Assembly (NCBI GenBank): GCA_021234155.1
Contig: JAJEKV010000085.1
Coordinates: 954,800-1,018,799 of the forward strand
Length of the DNA stretch: 64,000 nt
Direction of reading: 5' to 3'
Source of the DNA: Isoetes taiwanensis
Taxonomy: Eukaryota > Streptophyta > Lycopodiopsida > Isoetales > Isoetaceae
The notes beneath the pieces are model-generated. The model saw only the letters and a list, made by a program, of their open reading frames with translations, was not told the DNA's origin and did no database searches. Positions 24,375 through 35,773 of the stretch are shown piece after piece. A program made the translations under genes and the position numbers. Positions within the stretch are counted from its first letter, which is position 1. The number at the start of each line of letters is the position of its first letter.

Positions 24375-25290
24375 TAACTAGGTGCACTATTTCTGAACAT
24401 GCATGTAGAGCCATGATAACTAAAATAACAGAGTTTGGATCTATCGGCCATCTCGAATGATCACAAACAATATTGCTACTGCAAAAGGCGCTCTTCTAAT
24501 TGCCACATTGGGACGAGGATAAATCCAAACCCCGTCCCGTCAGTTCCTATTGCTTCGCATTTTCAACTGCAGCTTCTCGACCACGTCCCAAGTGCAAAAG
24601 TCCAAAATTCGACCTCCATAACCTAAATCCTACAGTAACCTAGCAACACATAGGGTTTACGTTTTGAGGTCATGTCCTAGTCGATTCGAGCGGGACCTTG
24701 TGTTGTATCATCACGTAGAGGGAGAGTGTTGATGCTAGAAGAAGGACCCTTAAAACCCCCCGGAAGCAGCTCACCCCAAAAGTCCTCTCTCAAAAGCCCC
24801 TGGCCACGAACAGGCAACTCTCCCACTCCGGAACTGTGAATTGGCTATGTGAATAGACTCAAAACGTGGACATTACCATTGGACAAAGTTTCATGGGCAG
24901 AAGACCATCATTTCTCCAAGAAGCACCAAAGTAGCTCACGTTATAACACATTTGCAACCTAGGAGGTGGCTGCGAAATACTTGCCATGTAGAGTATTCTT
25001 ATTTCTTTTGTTGCCAAACTGATCATGTAACTTGATTCCTAGGGTAATTTTCGCCATTCTCGACGATATGACGGTCAACCGGCCATTTCGAGCCTCTATG
25101 TTGCCCGGGCGGGCTAAACGCTTGGTTTCTACACAAATGTCAGCAGACAATTCATGGTTGGATAAGTTCTCTTGTACCGACATCTTGAATTTTTGTGAAC
25201 CTACTTGAAGTAGGGTTGTGGAAGAAAAGGATTCAACAGCTTGGATAGGGAAACCGAGCTCGAGAGGGAGGGGAGGGGAGGGGAGGGGAG
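24375..25290 (-). repeat. Right arm of the long inverted repeat
   Basis: This is the reverse-complement partner of 23112-24055. Its outer end is the purine tract GGGAGGGGAGGGGAGG (25265-25290), matching the outer pyrimidine tract of the left arm. A minus-strand frame of 74 codons (24959-25183) is not recognised as any family. Confidence 0.88.
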
Positions 25291-25330
25291 AATGAAATGA
25301 ATGAAATGAAATGTTGTTGGATTATTACGC

Positions 25331-25433
<103 letters not shown>

Positions 25434-25510
25434 TACAGTCGACTTAGAGATGACGAGACACATGAGAGAATAACGAGAGATGAGAGATGGGGAGAGATGG
25501 AGAGATGGGT

Positions 25511-27222
25511 GAGAGTGGGAAACCCAACTCTCACCTCGAGATGATTCGCCCCTAACATTGGATTAGGGCGTTTTTCATTGCCCACTAACCAAACAATTAG
25601 CCTTAATTAATTGCTGCCTAAAAAAGCTGCCAAAATGTTTCCCACACCAAAACCAGAGCCATTTCCCCGCTTCTTGATCTCCAAGGCCACCTAATTCTTG
25701 CTCAGGGTATCCAATTCCACCCGAAGCAATTAGCCGATTCTGATCCGTATTATTCATCGGATCACGCACGCATTTGTATTATGTTTTTTGTGCATTCGTT
25801 CATTAAGTTTTGATCGTCAATTTCGCTTTTTTTAAGTCGCCCTTATTCCCAATCAATTATTTGGATTCAGATGTCTAAGGCCTCTCGACTGCTTTGCAAG
25901 AACCCGACAAGCCTTTTCGTGCCTCCTCGGCTTGAAAAAATGGCCCCAAGAAGGACCCGGAAAATGACAGGCCAGATTTCCATGGATGTGCAATTGGAGA
26001 CTAATTCTGAGCCAATTCCCTCTTCAAGACAAGCCGAAAGAAAAGAGATCCAAAGCGTGTATTAGTTTAAATTCGAGGCATCCTCGATATTGTGAGTGAA
26101 TCTTTAGAAACCGATTCGCTTTGGCTATTGTTGTGCATGAGAAGGAAAATTCGAAAGTGATAGACACAAAGAATAGGAAGTCTCGCGGCAATGGACGGAT
26201 CACGGTGTCTCCACATTCCTCAATCTCTCCGAACGAGATGAAATTGGTAACCAGGAGGCACCGGCCAACCTCTCCAACACACAATGGAGGGAAATTATGA
26301 TGAAATTGCAGCCCTTTGTTGGGGGTTTAGTGGAGCTCGAGACAACTAAAAGAACAAATGGGATAAGCCGCAAGCTAAATTTAAAGATGAGAAGGAGGCT
26401 TGTAGCCATACAGGGTTCCGAACCATCAACTTGGCGGTGGTATGACGAATGGAAGAAGTTAAATATGGTGTTACCTCGATAATCCAATACCAGTCTTTGG
26501 TGATGATGGTGAATTTGGCAATGAAGCTTCGAGGCAGCAGACTTGCATACTAATTACCGTAATCTTTCATGAATGACAGTTTCTTTGAAATTGTTGGAAC
26601 AGATGCGACATTTGAAGACCACTTTGTCGATCCACCCAATTCAAACAATAATGTGAACGCGGGAAACCGGCTGATCCAGTGATGCGAGAAATTCAATCAA
26701 TAGGACACCAACAGAAACCGGACAAATTCTTCAAGTCCTAGATCAACTGCGTGTAATCAGCCCGAGTTTGTGGAAAACCTACCAAGAGAGAAAGAAGTCC
26801 GAAGTTGCGAGATAGATGAGGACATTGCAATGGGAATATCACGGATGGCAAGCACATTTGGGGACACCGAGGTGAAGAAATTAGATTTCCTCAAAGAAGA
26901 AAGTGCAAAGAAAAATTGAGTTGGTCAGGAATTGGAAACAATAAGGTCTCAAAACGCCCGAAAATTGCAGAGTCCATGGTCGCAATGACTCAAAGCATAT
27001 GTGAAATGACAAAGGAGACATTGCTTTCGAAATTGCCAAACTTGTTGCCAATAAGAAGGACTAAAGGTTCGTTTTCGGTTATTTGCTTTTAGAAATTCTT
27101 TTTGAACCTGCTCTCAAAAGCCACCAAGTATTCTTAAATATTAAAGAAGTTGTACAACCCTGTTTTTTAGTATTAAATATTGCCTACTAGTCACGATCAT
27201 CCAATTTCGTAAAGGCTACTTA
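25511..27222 (+). other. Degenerate coding-like DNA, unidentified
   Basis: Short plus-strand frames hint at an old gene: 25871-26065 (MSKASRLLCKNPTSLF, a basic start), a broken stretch near 26810-26920 (DEDIAMGISRMASTFGDTEV) and 26940-27080 (PKIAESMVAMTQSICEM). Stops and shifts separate them. The acidic and helical character slightly recalls the C-terminal part of plant Myb/SANT-like transposon accessory proteins, but no motif allows a call. I treat it as a probable pseudogene of unknown type. Confidence 0.3.
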
Positions 27223-27827
27223 AGCTTCCTCCAATTCTTGCATGCAAGCCAATTCGAAGACATGGAGAGTATCGTGGGCGAAAATGCCAACGCTCTCAAG
27301 CCCTAGTTCGAGCTCTTGAGCTCCGGTTCATCAAGTCTTCATCTTATCGAACTCCGCCAACTACTTCTTCCTCTTCCAGTGAGTTACCCTATTACTCTGA
27401 TCATGATTCCTGGCCCACTTCCAGTGAGGAAGTTCTTCCCGACAGCAGTGGGGATTCTAGGCAGTTCAATGAAATGCATGTTAGTTTGGAGAATCAGTTT
27501 CAAGAAAATCATGTTTCTGATGAGGACTCTTCGACCGAGGAAGAGGAACAAGAAAGCCAGTTCTCCTCCCCTTCAGTCCAGCCTGCAAACCCAGAAGTGG
27601 AAGTCTTGAGCCACAAGCTGATCCACTGCCATTATTCCAAAGAGACAGTCACTACTTTCTTCAAGATGGGGGTTTCTATTGATGCAGATGTTTTGGAATG
27701 GGCTGCTAATTCTGCCAGGAACAGGTCTGTCCACATGGAGAGTGTTTACGTTAGGCACAACGAAAAATGGTGCCTTGAAGAGATACGAAACATTACCTTC
27801 CAGTGTGACCTTTGTCCCAGGATTTAG
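27223..27827 (+). CDS. Hypothetical acidic protein or exon
   Basis: An open frame of about 200 codons runs from about 27223 to the TAG at 27825-27827. The first ATG is at 27474, which gives 117 codons. The N-terminal part is basic and then Ser/Glu-rich, with TTSSSSSELPYYSDHDSW and DEDSSTEEEEQESQF. The C-terminal half is folded-looking and contains FFKMGVSIDADVLEWAANSA and two Cys in FQCDLCPRI. I do not recognise the family. An upstream exon is likely, because the open frame extends before the ATG. It could be a gene or a captured fragment. Confidence 0.35.
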
Positions 27828-28371
27828 AGAAAAAAATTGTTATGTTTCATCTTTTTTTTTTTTTTGTTTCATATTTTCAATTTGCCACAGGAATCTGTTA
27901 TGTAGAAAATGGCTTGCATGCCATTTTTTTTTGCTGAGTTTTGCTGACACAAGAAACCTGTGCAGATTTCCTATGCAGATTGCCTATGCCATTTGGAAGG
28001 TGTGACCTATGCTCTTTGATTGCCTATGCTCTTTGATTGTAACCTGGCTGCTGAGATACTGCACTGTTTTGAACAGTGCAGTCTAAAAAAATGTACTAAA
28101 TTTCCTTTGAATACAAAATGTGTTTACCTTCTTTTTCCACTGTTGTTGAAATTTTATATTATTTTATGTGTATCAATGTCAAGTCATTTGACTCAGAAAT
28201 GCATGTCACTTGCTGTTCAGTTCCGATAATGACAGGTTTACGAGCACAAAATTCATGCTACAAACACATTTAACTTTGTATCATTTTGTAACAATCGATT
28301 AACAATTCAGAATTAAAGAGATCAAATCATCCATGATATAATCAAGTCTGCTGCATATATCATGGAGCTAT

Positions 28372-28532
28372 ACTTGATTATATAGCTCCATGATATAGAA
28401 TCTCCACGATACCCAATCATTGTATCTCCGCGATACAATGATTGGGTATCTCCACGATACCCAATCATTGTATCGCGGAGATACAATGATTGGGTATCGT
28501 GGAGATACTATATCATGGAGCTATAATCAAGT
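28372..28532. repeat. Near-perfect nested palindrome with 24-bp phased units
   Basis: Outer arms 28372-28450 and 28456-28532 are reverse complements, apart from a two-base insertion and one mismatch in the left arm. Within them the 19-mer GATACCCAATCATTGTATC occurs four times in alternating orientation at 28408, 28432, 28456 and 28480. The period is exactly 24 bases and the 5-base spacers are TCCGC, TCCAC and GCGGA. A further ATATCATGGAGCTATA palindrome lies immediately left (28357-28400). Confidence 0.95.
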
Positions 28533-29682
28533 ACTACCGCGGAGGTACAAGGGTATATTGTACTGCGGAAGTACGCGGATATCCATAACTGTTGATTACG
28601 TTTGCAGAACTAGGGAACTCTTCAATGTAATTTGTTTTGGGAGCAATCACCTTGAGAAGGGATGGACCCATCTCAAGTGCGTTCAAGAGATCGCGGACGA
28701 TCTTCTTTAAGAAGGGATGGAACTGATATGGAGCATGCTAGGGGGAGTGGTCCAGAGAATTAAGGCAATGGGGCATAATGATATCAAGGGTTACAAGAAT
28801 TGGCAAAAAGAGCAAGATAATACCTTCAAATACTATAAGCAAAGGAATAGGGCAAATAATCTTCATGCAACTATATTTGCAAAAGGCGGATGATATTTTA
28901 AAGAAAAGGGAAGGTTCATGCAATTATTTTAGCAAAAGGGGGGCGTTACTGTAATAGAAACGAGGAACGTGGCCTTCGGGGTATGGGTAGAGCCGAACTG
29001 TAACAAAAAGGGGAGAGCCGAATCGCGTAATAGCGCAGGCAGGTTATGATGATTAAGGAAGCTGGGAGGAGACTCTTGCTAAGGAATCCGCACCAAAGAA
29101 AACTACGCCCTTGGATTCGGCACCAAAGCCTTTCAGATTCCGCTTGTGGCTTCCTAAATCTGACCTGCAGGGAGTTCGAGAGTGCTGCAGCTGAATCCGG
29201 TCCTCCTAGTTGCAATCCGACCTCAAATCCGAAGCAACAAAAGCTGGAACTGAGAGGAACATATGTATTGGGAAGTATGTAGGTGCATGAGTCACCTGCA
29301 CTTAAATCATCAGATATCTTTCTTATGTACATAATTGTTATTGTAACCTCGATTCATTTCAATGAAAATTCATATTCAATTCATCTCACAAATAAAGGAA
29401 TCAAGTGTTTCAGAAGAATTCAAATCTTCAAAAGAAATCAAGACAAACTCATTTTCACAGCTGAAGCACAAAACTTCACATGAGTTCTGAAAACTACAGA
29501 ATGGTTTTACATTTCATCATCATCAGAAAGAACTTCAGGTAAATTCTGTAAAATTTTCTCCTCATCTAAAGGATCCACCTATATCTGATCTTCCGTTTTG
29601 ACGTTTAGTTGGTGGCATGTGAAGTCGATTGCACGGATCCGTGTTGTGAATACTATGCCTAAAGGCGTCTTTATTGCAAAGA
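28533..29682. other. No gene identified
   Basis: 28533-28580 continues GC-flanked GTAC palindromes. The stretch 28960-29480 ends with a promoter/leader-like segment (TTGTAACCTCGATTCATTTCA, 29340-29360) that could be an old LTR, but no partner was found. Short frames on both strands at 28946-29332 lack motifs. Confidence 0.45.
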
Positions 29683-30165
29683 TCATAATAGGACGGTTGA
29701 TCTTGTGCCCTTCTTGTAATACATACCTTCTATGACACTATCACCGGCGAGGTACCATGTTCCATTGAGTTGGAAGTCTTTCTCCACTATCCATTTTGGT
29801 TTTGTGCACATCAGAATCCAAAATTCAGAACCCTCATCATTCCCTTTCGGAGCAACGACAGCAAAATTATCACCAACTCTAAGTGCCTCTGCTAACATCG
29901 TGGGATTGGAGGAGAACAAGGACCTGCTGGATTTACGGTCCTCAATGTCAGCATGCACATTGGAGGATGGTACAATAACTTGAAGTTTCCAATTATCAAC
30001 ATTAACTTAACCAGGCTAAAGTTGCACATTCACAAAATCACGAAGAGCAAGTGCACTTGCCTTCTGGTGTCTGAATGCTACTGGATCATGTGGAGGGACA
30101 TCCACAGTAACAATAATAGTAGATACTGGAGCTATCGGATGAATCAGAGGAGCTTTGTGGCGAGC
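29683..30165 (-). pseudogene. Degenerate ORF, possibly C-terminus of a transposon-like protein
   Basis: The minus strand is open in one frame from about 30165 to 29683, apart from two stops near 30010-30000. Pieces are PPHDPVAFRHQKASALALRDF, then LRVGDNFAVVAPKGNDEG, EFWILMCTKPKW and AGDSVIEGMYYKKGTRS. From memory this resembles the C-terminal region of the cysteine-rich family seen at 5075-7409, but I cannot prove it. No start, introns or catalytic motif are visible. Confidence 0.4.
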
Positions 30166-30605
30166 AACCTTTTTTATTTGCGGGGATCTCCAGATTAGAT
30201 TGTTTACCCAATTCTATATAACTTTGGATAGGATGTGGTCCCATGTTTATTATCCTGGACTGCCAACAAAAATTAACCCTAATGAAGGTCAGTTACTTGT
30301 TTTAGACAAACTTAAAAGGTCTTCTGCGGGAAAAGTTTTCAAAAAGTTTTCAAAATCAGTACAAAACTATGAACAAAACTGTAAAAAATGCAACACATTT
30401 TGACATTGCCTCATTGAAGCAAACATTTTCACATGAAAGTATACCTCATTGAACAAACTTACACTTTGAAGCGCAAGTTGGAGTCGAAGACGCTCGCTCT
30501 TCGTCTTATATACTTGCTCTTATTTGCTCATCCGTCTTGCTATAGACTTATGTATACCGCGAGGACAATGCGTGGACATAACGTCTTCAAAATAAATTTC
30601 TGGGT

Positions 30606-31021
30606 GGTATAAATTTATACCATAATAGGTAGTGCTGTGCGGATATAACATGCCAGAGAGTTCGCATGGTATAAATTTATACCGCAAATGGACTCGAGCG
30701 GTATAAATTTATACCGCAAGAGGACTCGAGCGGTATAAATTTATACCGCGAGAGCTCTCTCGATTCATTGAGAGCTCCACGGTATAAATTTATACCGTGA
30801 GAGCTCCCTCATTATACCGCAAGAGCTCTCGGTATAAATTTATACCGCGACAGCTCTCTCGGTATAAATTTATACCGCAGATAACCTTCAGACAATCAAT
30901 TTATACACATATATGTGTATATATATATAATAATATATATACATACTTACATATATATATCCGAAGAAAAGAGAACTCTTGCGGTATAAATCTATACGGA
31001 GAAACGGTATAAATTTATACC
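30606..31021. repeat. Array of eight 16-bp perfect palindromes
   Basis: GGTATAAATTTATACC begins at 30606, 30668, 30700, 30732, 30781, 30831, 30861 and 31006. Most copies are extended to 20 bases by flanking GC (GCGG..CCGC). A degenerate copy is at 30982. Spacers contain other palindromes (CTCGAG, GAGAGCTCTC, AGAGCTCT). Three copies (30668, 30700, 30732) are exactly 32 bases apart. Confidence 0.97.
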
Positions 31022-31341
31022 GAATTGCATATATATATAAAACGTTTATATATATATGTATATATATATGCAGTCCAGAGGTAAAGTATATATCGTGTAA
31101 AAACTTTTGGGGGTTTTTCTTACTGCCAAAGGGTTTGGTAACCTAAAAACTACTAAAGTAACACACATAAGGGATAATTTTACACACTTTTCTTAGTTTT
31201 TAGTCTAAAAAAGTTCTAAAACGGTTCTAAAATGTCTGAGCTTGTAATGCAATGTTAGAGCATAAAGTAGTCGAATCATGTTGTTATTTCTACTTTTTTT
31301 TCTCTACATACATGCGAACTTCACTTTAGGCATCTAAAAAA

Positions 31342-31776
31342 TTGCTACTAAAGGCAAAGAACTCCAAAATATTATGGTGGCACAGGTGTTTGACTAGAAG
31401 GAAACCACGTGGTTTATCCAGAGGGAAGCGAGGAAGCGATCCCTCTAAGTTTACCTATTTATTTACAAAATATTTAGGAAAGGGTAAGGCAGACGAATAC
31501 TTCACTGCCAGAGAAATGTGCATGGTGCCCACTGCTACAGATGACGTAATTGTGATGAATATGCTCAACCTTGCTAAGGAGATTGACTATCTCCCTCGAA
31601 AGCATCACCATGTTGTAGATTGGTATGTGCGTTCAAAAATACATCTCAGAATAAAAAGGAGGGCATGTAATCACATGGCTTCATTACTTCAACTTTGTAT
31701 CCTCGGTATAAATTTATCTTTGCATCATCAACTAAAACTTCAGCTTAACTACAAAATATCGTGGATGTATTGGTAA
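31342..31776 (+). CDS. Hypothetical ORF, weak
   Basis: A 144-codon plus-strand frame has a basic N-terminus (LTRRKPRGLSRGKRG) and then YLGKGKADEYFTAREMCMV. I recognise no family. The sequence is AT-rich and stands alone between a palindrome array and LINE 3' sequence. It could be an exon of an old gene or chance. Confidence 0.2.
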   Translation: MLLKAKNSKILWWHRCLTRRKPRGLSRGKRGSDPSKFTYLFTKYLGKGKADEYFTAREMCMVPTATDDVIVMNMLNLAKEIDYLPRKHHHVVDWYVRSKIHLRIKRRACNHMASLLQLCILGINLSLHHQLKLQLNYKISWMYW

Positions 31777-32300
31777 TTGTAATACTATGTGATGCAAAAA
31801 CAATGGTTTGTCATTCAAGAAGTTTGTTCAACTGCCTCCCAATGTGTTTTAAGGTCCATTAGGATGTTCAGCCAAAATGGTTGTGAAATAACAAATTTCC
31901 TGTCTTCTAAAACAACTAATATAAAAATTTTTAGGGACAAGGTACAAAAGCATCTAATTTCTTCATACGAATTTGCCCCATAGTAAATCTTTGAATTTCA
32001 TTGTAGTTCTTTCCCCCTCTACAATGGGATTTTTTGTGTGTGTGTGTTTTTCCTTAATACTAAGTCTTCTTAAAATGTCTGTTTTCACGAGCAATTTTAT
32101 AAATCTTTGGACTAAAGATAATAAAAAGGCCCTTTTTAGAGGGATTTCAGAATTTTATAAATTTTCAGAAGGAATCTTTCAAACGCACTTCTTAAATAAG
32201 TGCGTTTCATTTTAAACCTTGTTTTATTTGTATTGAAGATATACGTATAATATTCTTTTTTCTGTTGTGAGAAGAAAGTAGTTTTTCTTCCATTATATTA
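31777..32300. other. No gene identified
   Basis: AT-rich, with short frames only. The sequence immediately right of it is the poly(T) (minus-strand poly(A)) end of a LINE. Confidence 0.5.
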
Positions 32301-32400
32301 TTATTTTTTTTTAAGGACGTGAGACTCTTATTATTGACAAGAACAAAGGCGCAATACACAATGCACAGATAGGAATAAAACCATAGTGGATAGGCTGACC
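32301..32400 (-). mobile_element. LINE 3' end (left part, split by the Gypsy element)
   Basis: On the minus strand the sequence ends in a poly(A) tract (T-run at about 32305-32314). It is the 3' UTR of the LINE whose coding part continues at 47525-48015 beyond the inserted LTR element. The last five bases, TGACC (32396-32400), are repeated at 47520-47524 as the target-site duplication. Confidence 0.75.
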
Positions 32401-34037
32401 TGTGACGTTCCAAGGGAATATACGCCATAGATACGTATATTCCTGGACCCGTCACTATACAAGTCTACCTTTGTAGCCTTGTATATCTTAGAAAGTGGTA
32501 AGGGGTGCACATCTAAGTTAAATGCTTAACTTAGATAACCTTAGGATAAGGCCCATTTCCACATGGCCTTATCCTATTGGGCAAACTGCCACACGGCCCT
32601 ACTCCATTGGTGCCACGTGGCATCCCATGTGGACCCTATCTTATATTAGCACAAACCCTAACCCTAGACCTCTTTTCCTGACCCCAGCACCTGAACACTC
32701 ATCTACGTGCTCGAAACCACGTTTCGAGCATTGTTCGTCGTAGCATAACCTGGTGTAGCAGCACCCGAAGTGTGTGCACGATCTTGGAGGGAGCACGGCT
32801 TCGACCACAAGGAGCATGGAGATGCCAGGACTAGGAGGGAGTGCTTCTGGAGCAGGTAGGTGGAGTAGAGTTCATAGTAGTTCATCTGGAAGTTAGCACT
32901 CCAGATGGGTCTGTATGTTGTATCTAGAGTAGAGCCATCCTAGAACCCTTGTTGAACATCGTGAACCCTAATCAAGGAACCCTAACTGTAAGTTAGATAT
33001 GTATGATTAGGTTAAGATGTTCTTATGATTACCATGATATGATGAGATGTGATGATGGTTGATCATGTTTGCTCCTCTCGTATTGGGAAGGGGGGTAGAG
33101 ACCTAGTAGCCTTACTTAGTAATGCTCCTAGCTAGACCCTTTAGTTCCTATTATATTGCGGGCCTGCATGCATAGGAACCCGTAGAGCTATGGGAGCTAC
33201 GATGTGACTCAAAGACTACATACTTGGGCTAGAGGCAAGACGGAGGGAGGATCCCTGCTGAGCATGGCTACTAGGGATCCCATAGTGGGCTAGGCTTATG
33301 GTCGGTCACTTCGTGTGGGCCGGGCATGGGCCCGACGCCTCCTGGGGCAATGGTGTTGCCCTGCCTCTCAAGAGTTGCAAGTGTTGGCTTGGCTCTTGTT
33401 TTGGGAGGTTAAGTCGGGGACGAATCGTGTGTCGCCACGATTCTCTAGCCGCCCGTGGAACCTCTAGATCCCAGGAAGGGGAGATGCAAGCCTTCCTGCC
33501 TCTACGGACCAGGGAGATGCAACCTGGAGTAATCCCGATGGGTGATACCATGGGATTGCGTGTCCGGAAGGCTAGAGTCATGCCAGAGCCCGATCTAGCT
33601 CATTCTGCAAAGTATGTACAGGATGGGTGGATGGAGTGGTCAACCCTAGCCATTGTCTATAGCCAGCCCCGCCATTGTTATGACTCGGTCTGCTCTATCT
33701 TGAGGCCTAGCCGGTCACCATCCTCCCATTTAGCCCGAGCCACCTGGTAGGAGCTCTCATGTTTTGTGGTATATGATTATCTTCCTTGCAGTTATGGATA
33801 TGTGGATGAGCTACCCTTCGAGGTAGTATGATGTATTGATATTGCTAGTTCTGACGATGTTTATGCTTCCGCTGTGATAGGAGCCCATAGGGGAAGGGCG
33901 CGCAAGACACCCGTGTCCCCTTCCCCGCACTACGGTGATCCCAGAGTGGGATAGACGAGGGTCTGCAAGGTCGAGGACCGGATGGGGATTTCCCACTGAG
34001 TGTACAACCGGGAGCCAGATATTTAGTAGGAGCGCCA
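32401..34037 (+). repeat. 5' LTR
   Basis: It begins TGTGACGTTCC and ends AGCGCCA. The first 55 bases form a nested inverted repeat: GTGACG..CGTCAC outside and GGAATATACG..CGTATATTCC inside. TATCTTATATTAGCA near 32637 could be a promoter TATA region. It aligns end to end with 45886-47519. Confidence 0.94.
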
Positions 34038-34041
34038 TTAA

Positions 34042-34050
34042 TGGTATCAG
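34042..34050 (+). promoter_or_regulatory. Primer-binding site, tRNA-iMet type
   Basis: TGGTATCAG lies five bases after the LTR end. It matches the 3' end of plant initiator tRNA-Met (complement of TGGTATCAGAGC) for nine bases. The remaining bases differ (TTG for AGC), probably through decay. Confidence 0.8.
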
Positions 34051-34296
34051 TTGCGATGTTCTTGGTTGACCAAGAACTAGCACTGACCATATCCTTGAAA
34101 GTAGACTAACAGGCCTGATAGGGTGCGAAATGAAAATTTCCACCATGGAACCTCGAAAATAGGGAAAACAAAATTCTCCTAGGTAGTGGATCCGTAAGAA
34201 TAGGCTAAGTTGTTAGATGAGGAAAAGAACGAGTCAAATAAACATTCTAGTAAAATTGGAGTAGAAATTATGAATTAGCATCAAATTTCACCTAAT

Positions 34297-35545
<1,249 letters not shown>

Positions 35546-35773
35546 AATTCGAAATTTTAATATAATACTGTATTAAGTATATACTAATAAGTAAGTATAT
35601 TGGAGTAATTAACAAGGGGGGCTAATTATTAGACCTATTAATGGTAGGGGAATATTTCCTAGAGCACCTTCCTTTTTAAATATCTTCTTGCCACCTCATT
35701 TTCCCCCAAACCTTGCCTACCACCTTCTCTCTATTGATCAGCCTTACGTCACCAGTTTCTCAGACCGTAAAAT
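35546..35773 (+). promoter_or_regulatory. Leader directly upstream of the H3-like gene
   Basis: AT-rich DNA is followed by a pyrimidine-rich leader (35660-35750). TTTTTAAATATC at about 35670 could be a TATA-like element, and TTACGTCACC near 35744 contains a TGACG/CRE-type core. This might allow separate transcription of the H3-like gene. It is inference only. Confidence 0.25.

Noticed and set aside
28408-28498. Regular 24-base spacing as a CRISPR array
   Set aside because: Units alternate in orientation, spacers are 5 bases long and complementary, and the context is a plant genome.
32522-33750. Proteins encoded in the LTR of the first Gypsy element
   Set aside because: The matching frames in the 3' LTR are broken at different places, so there is no sign of coding constraint.
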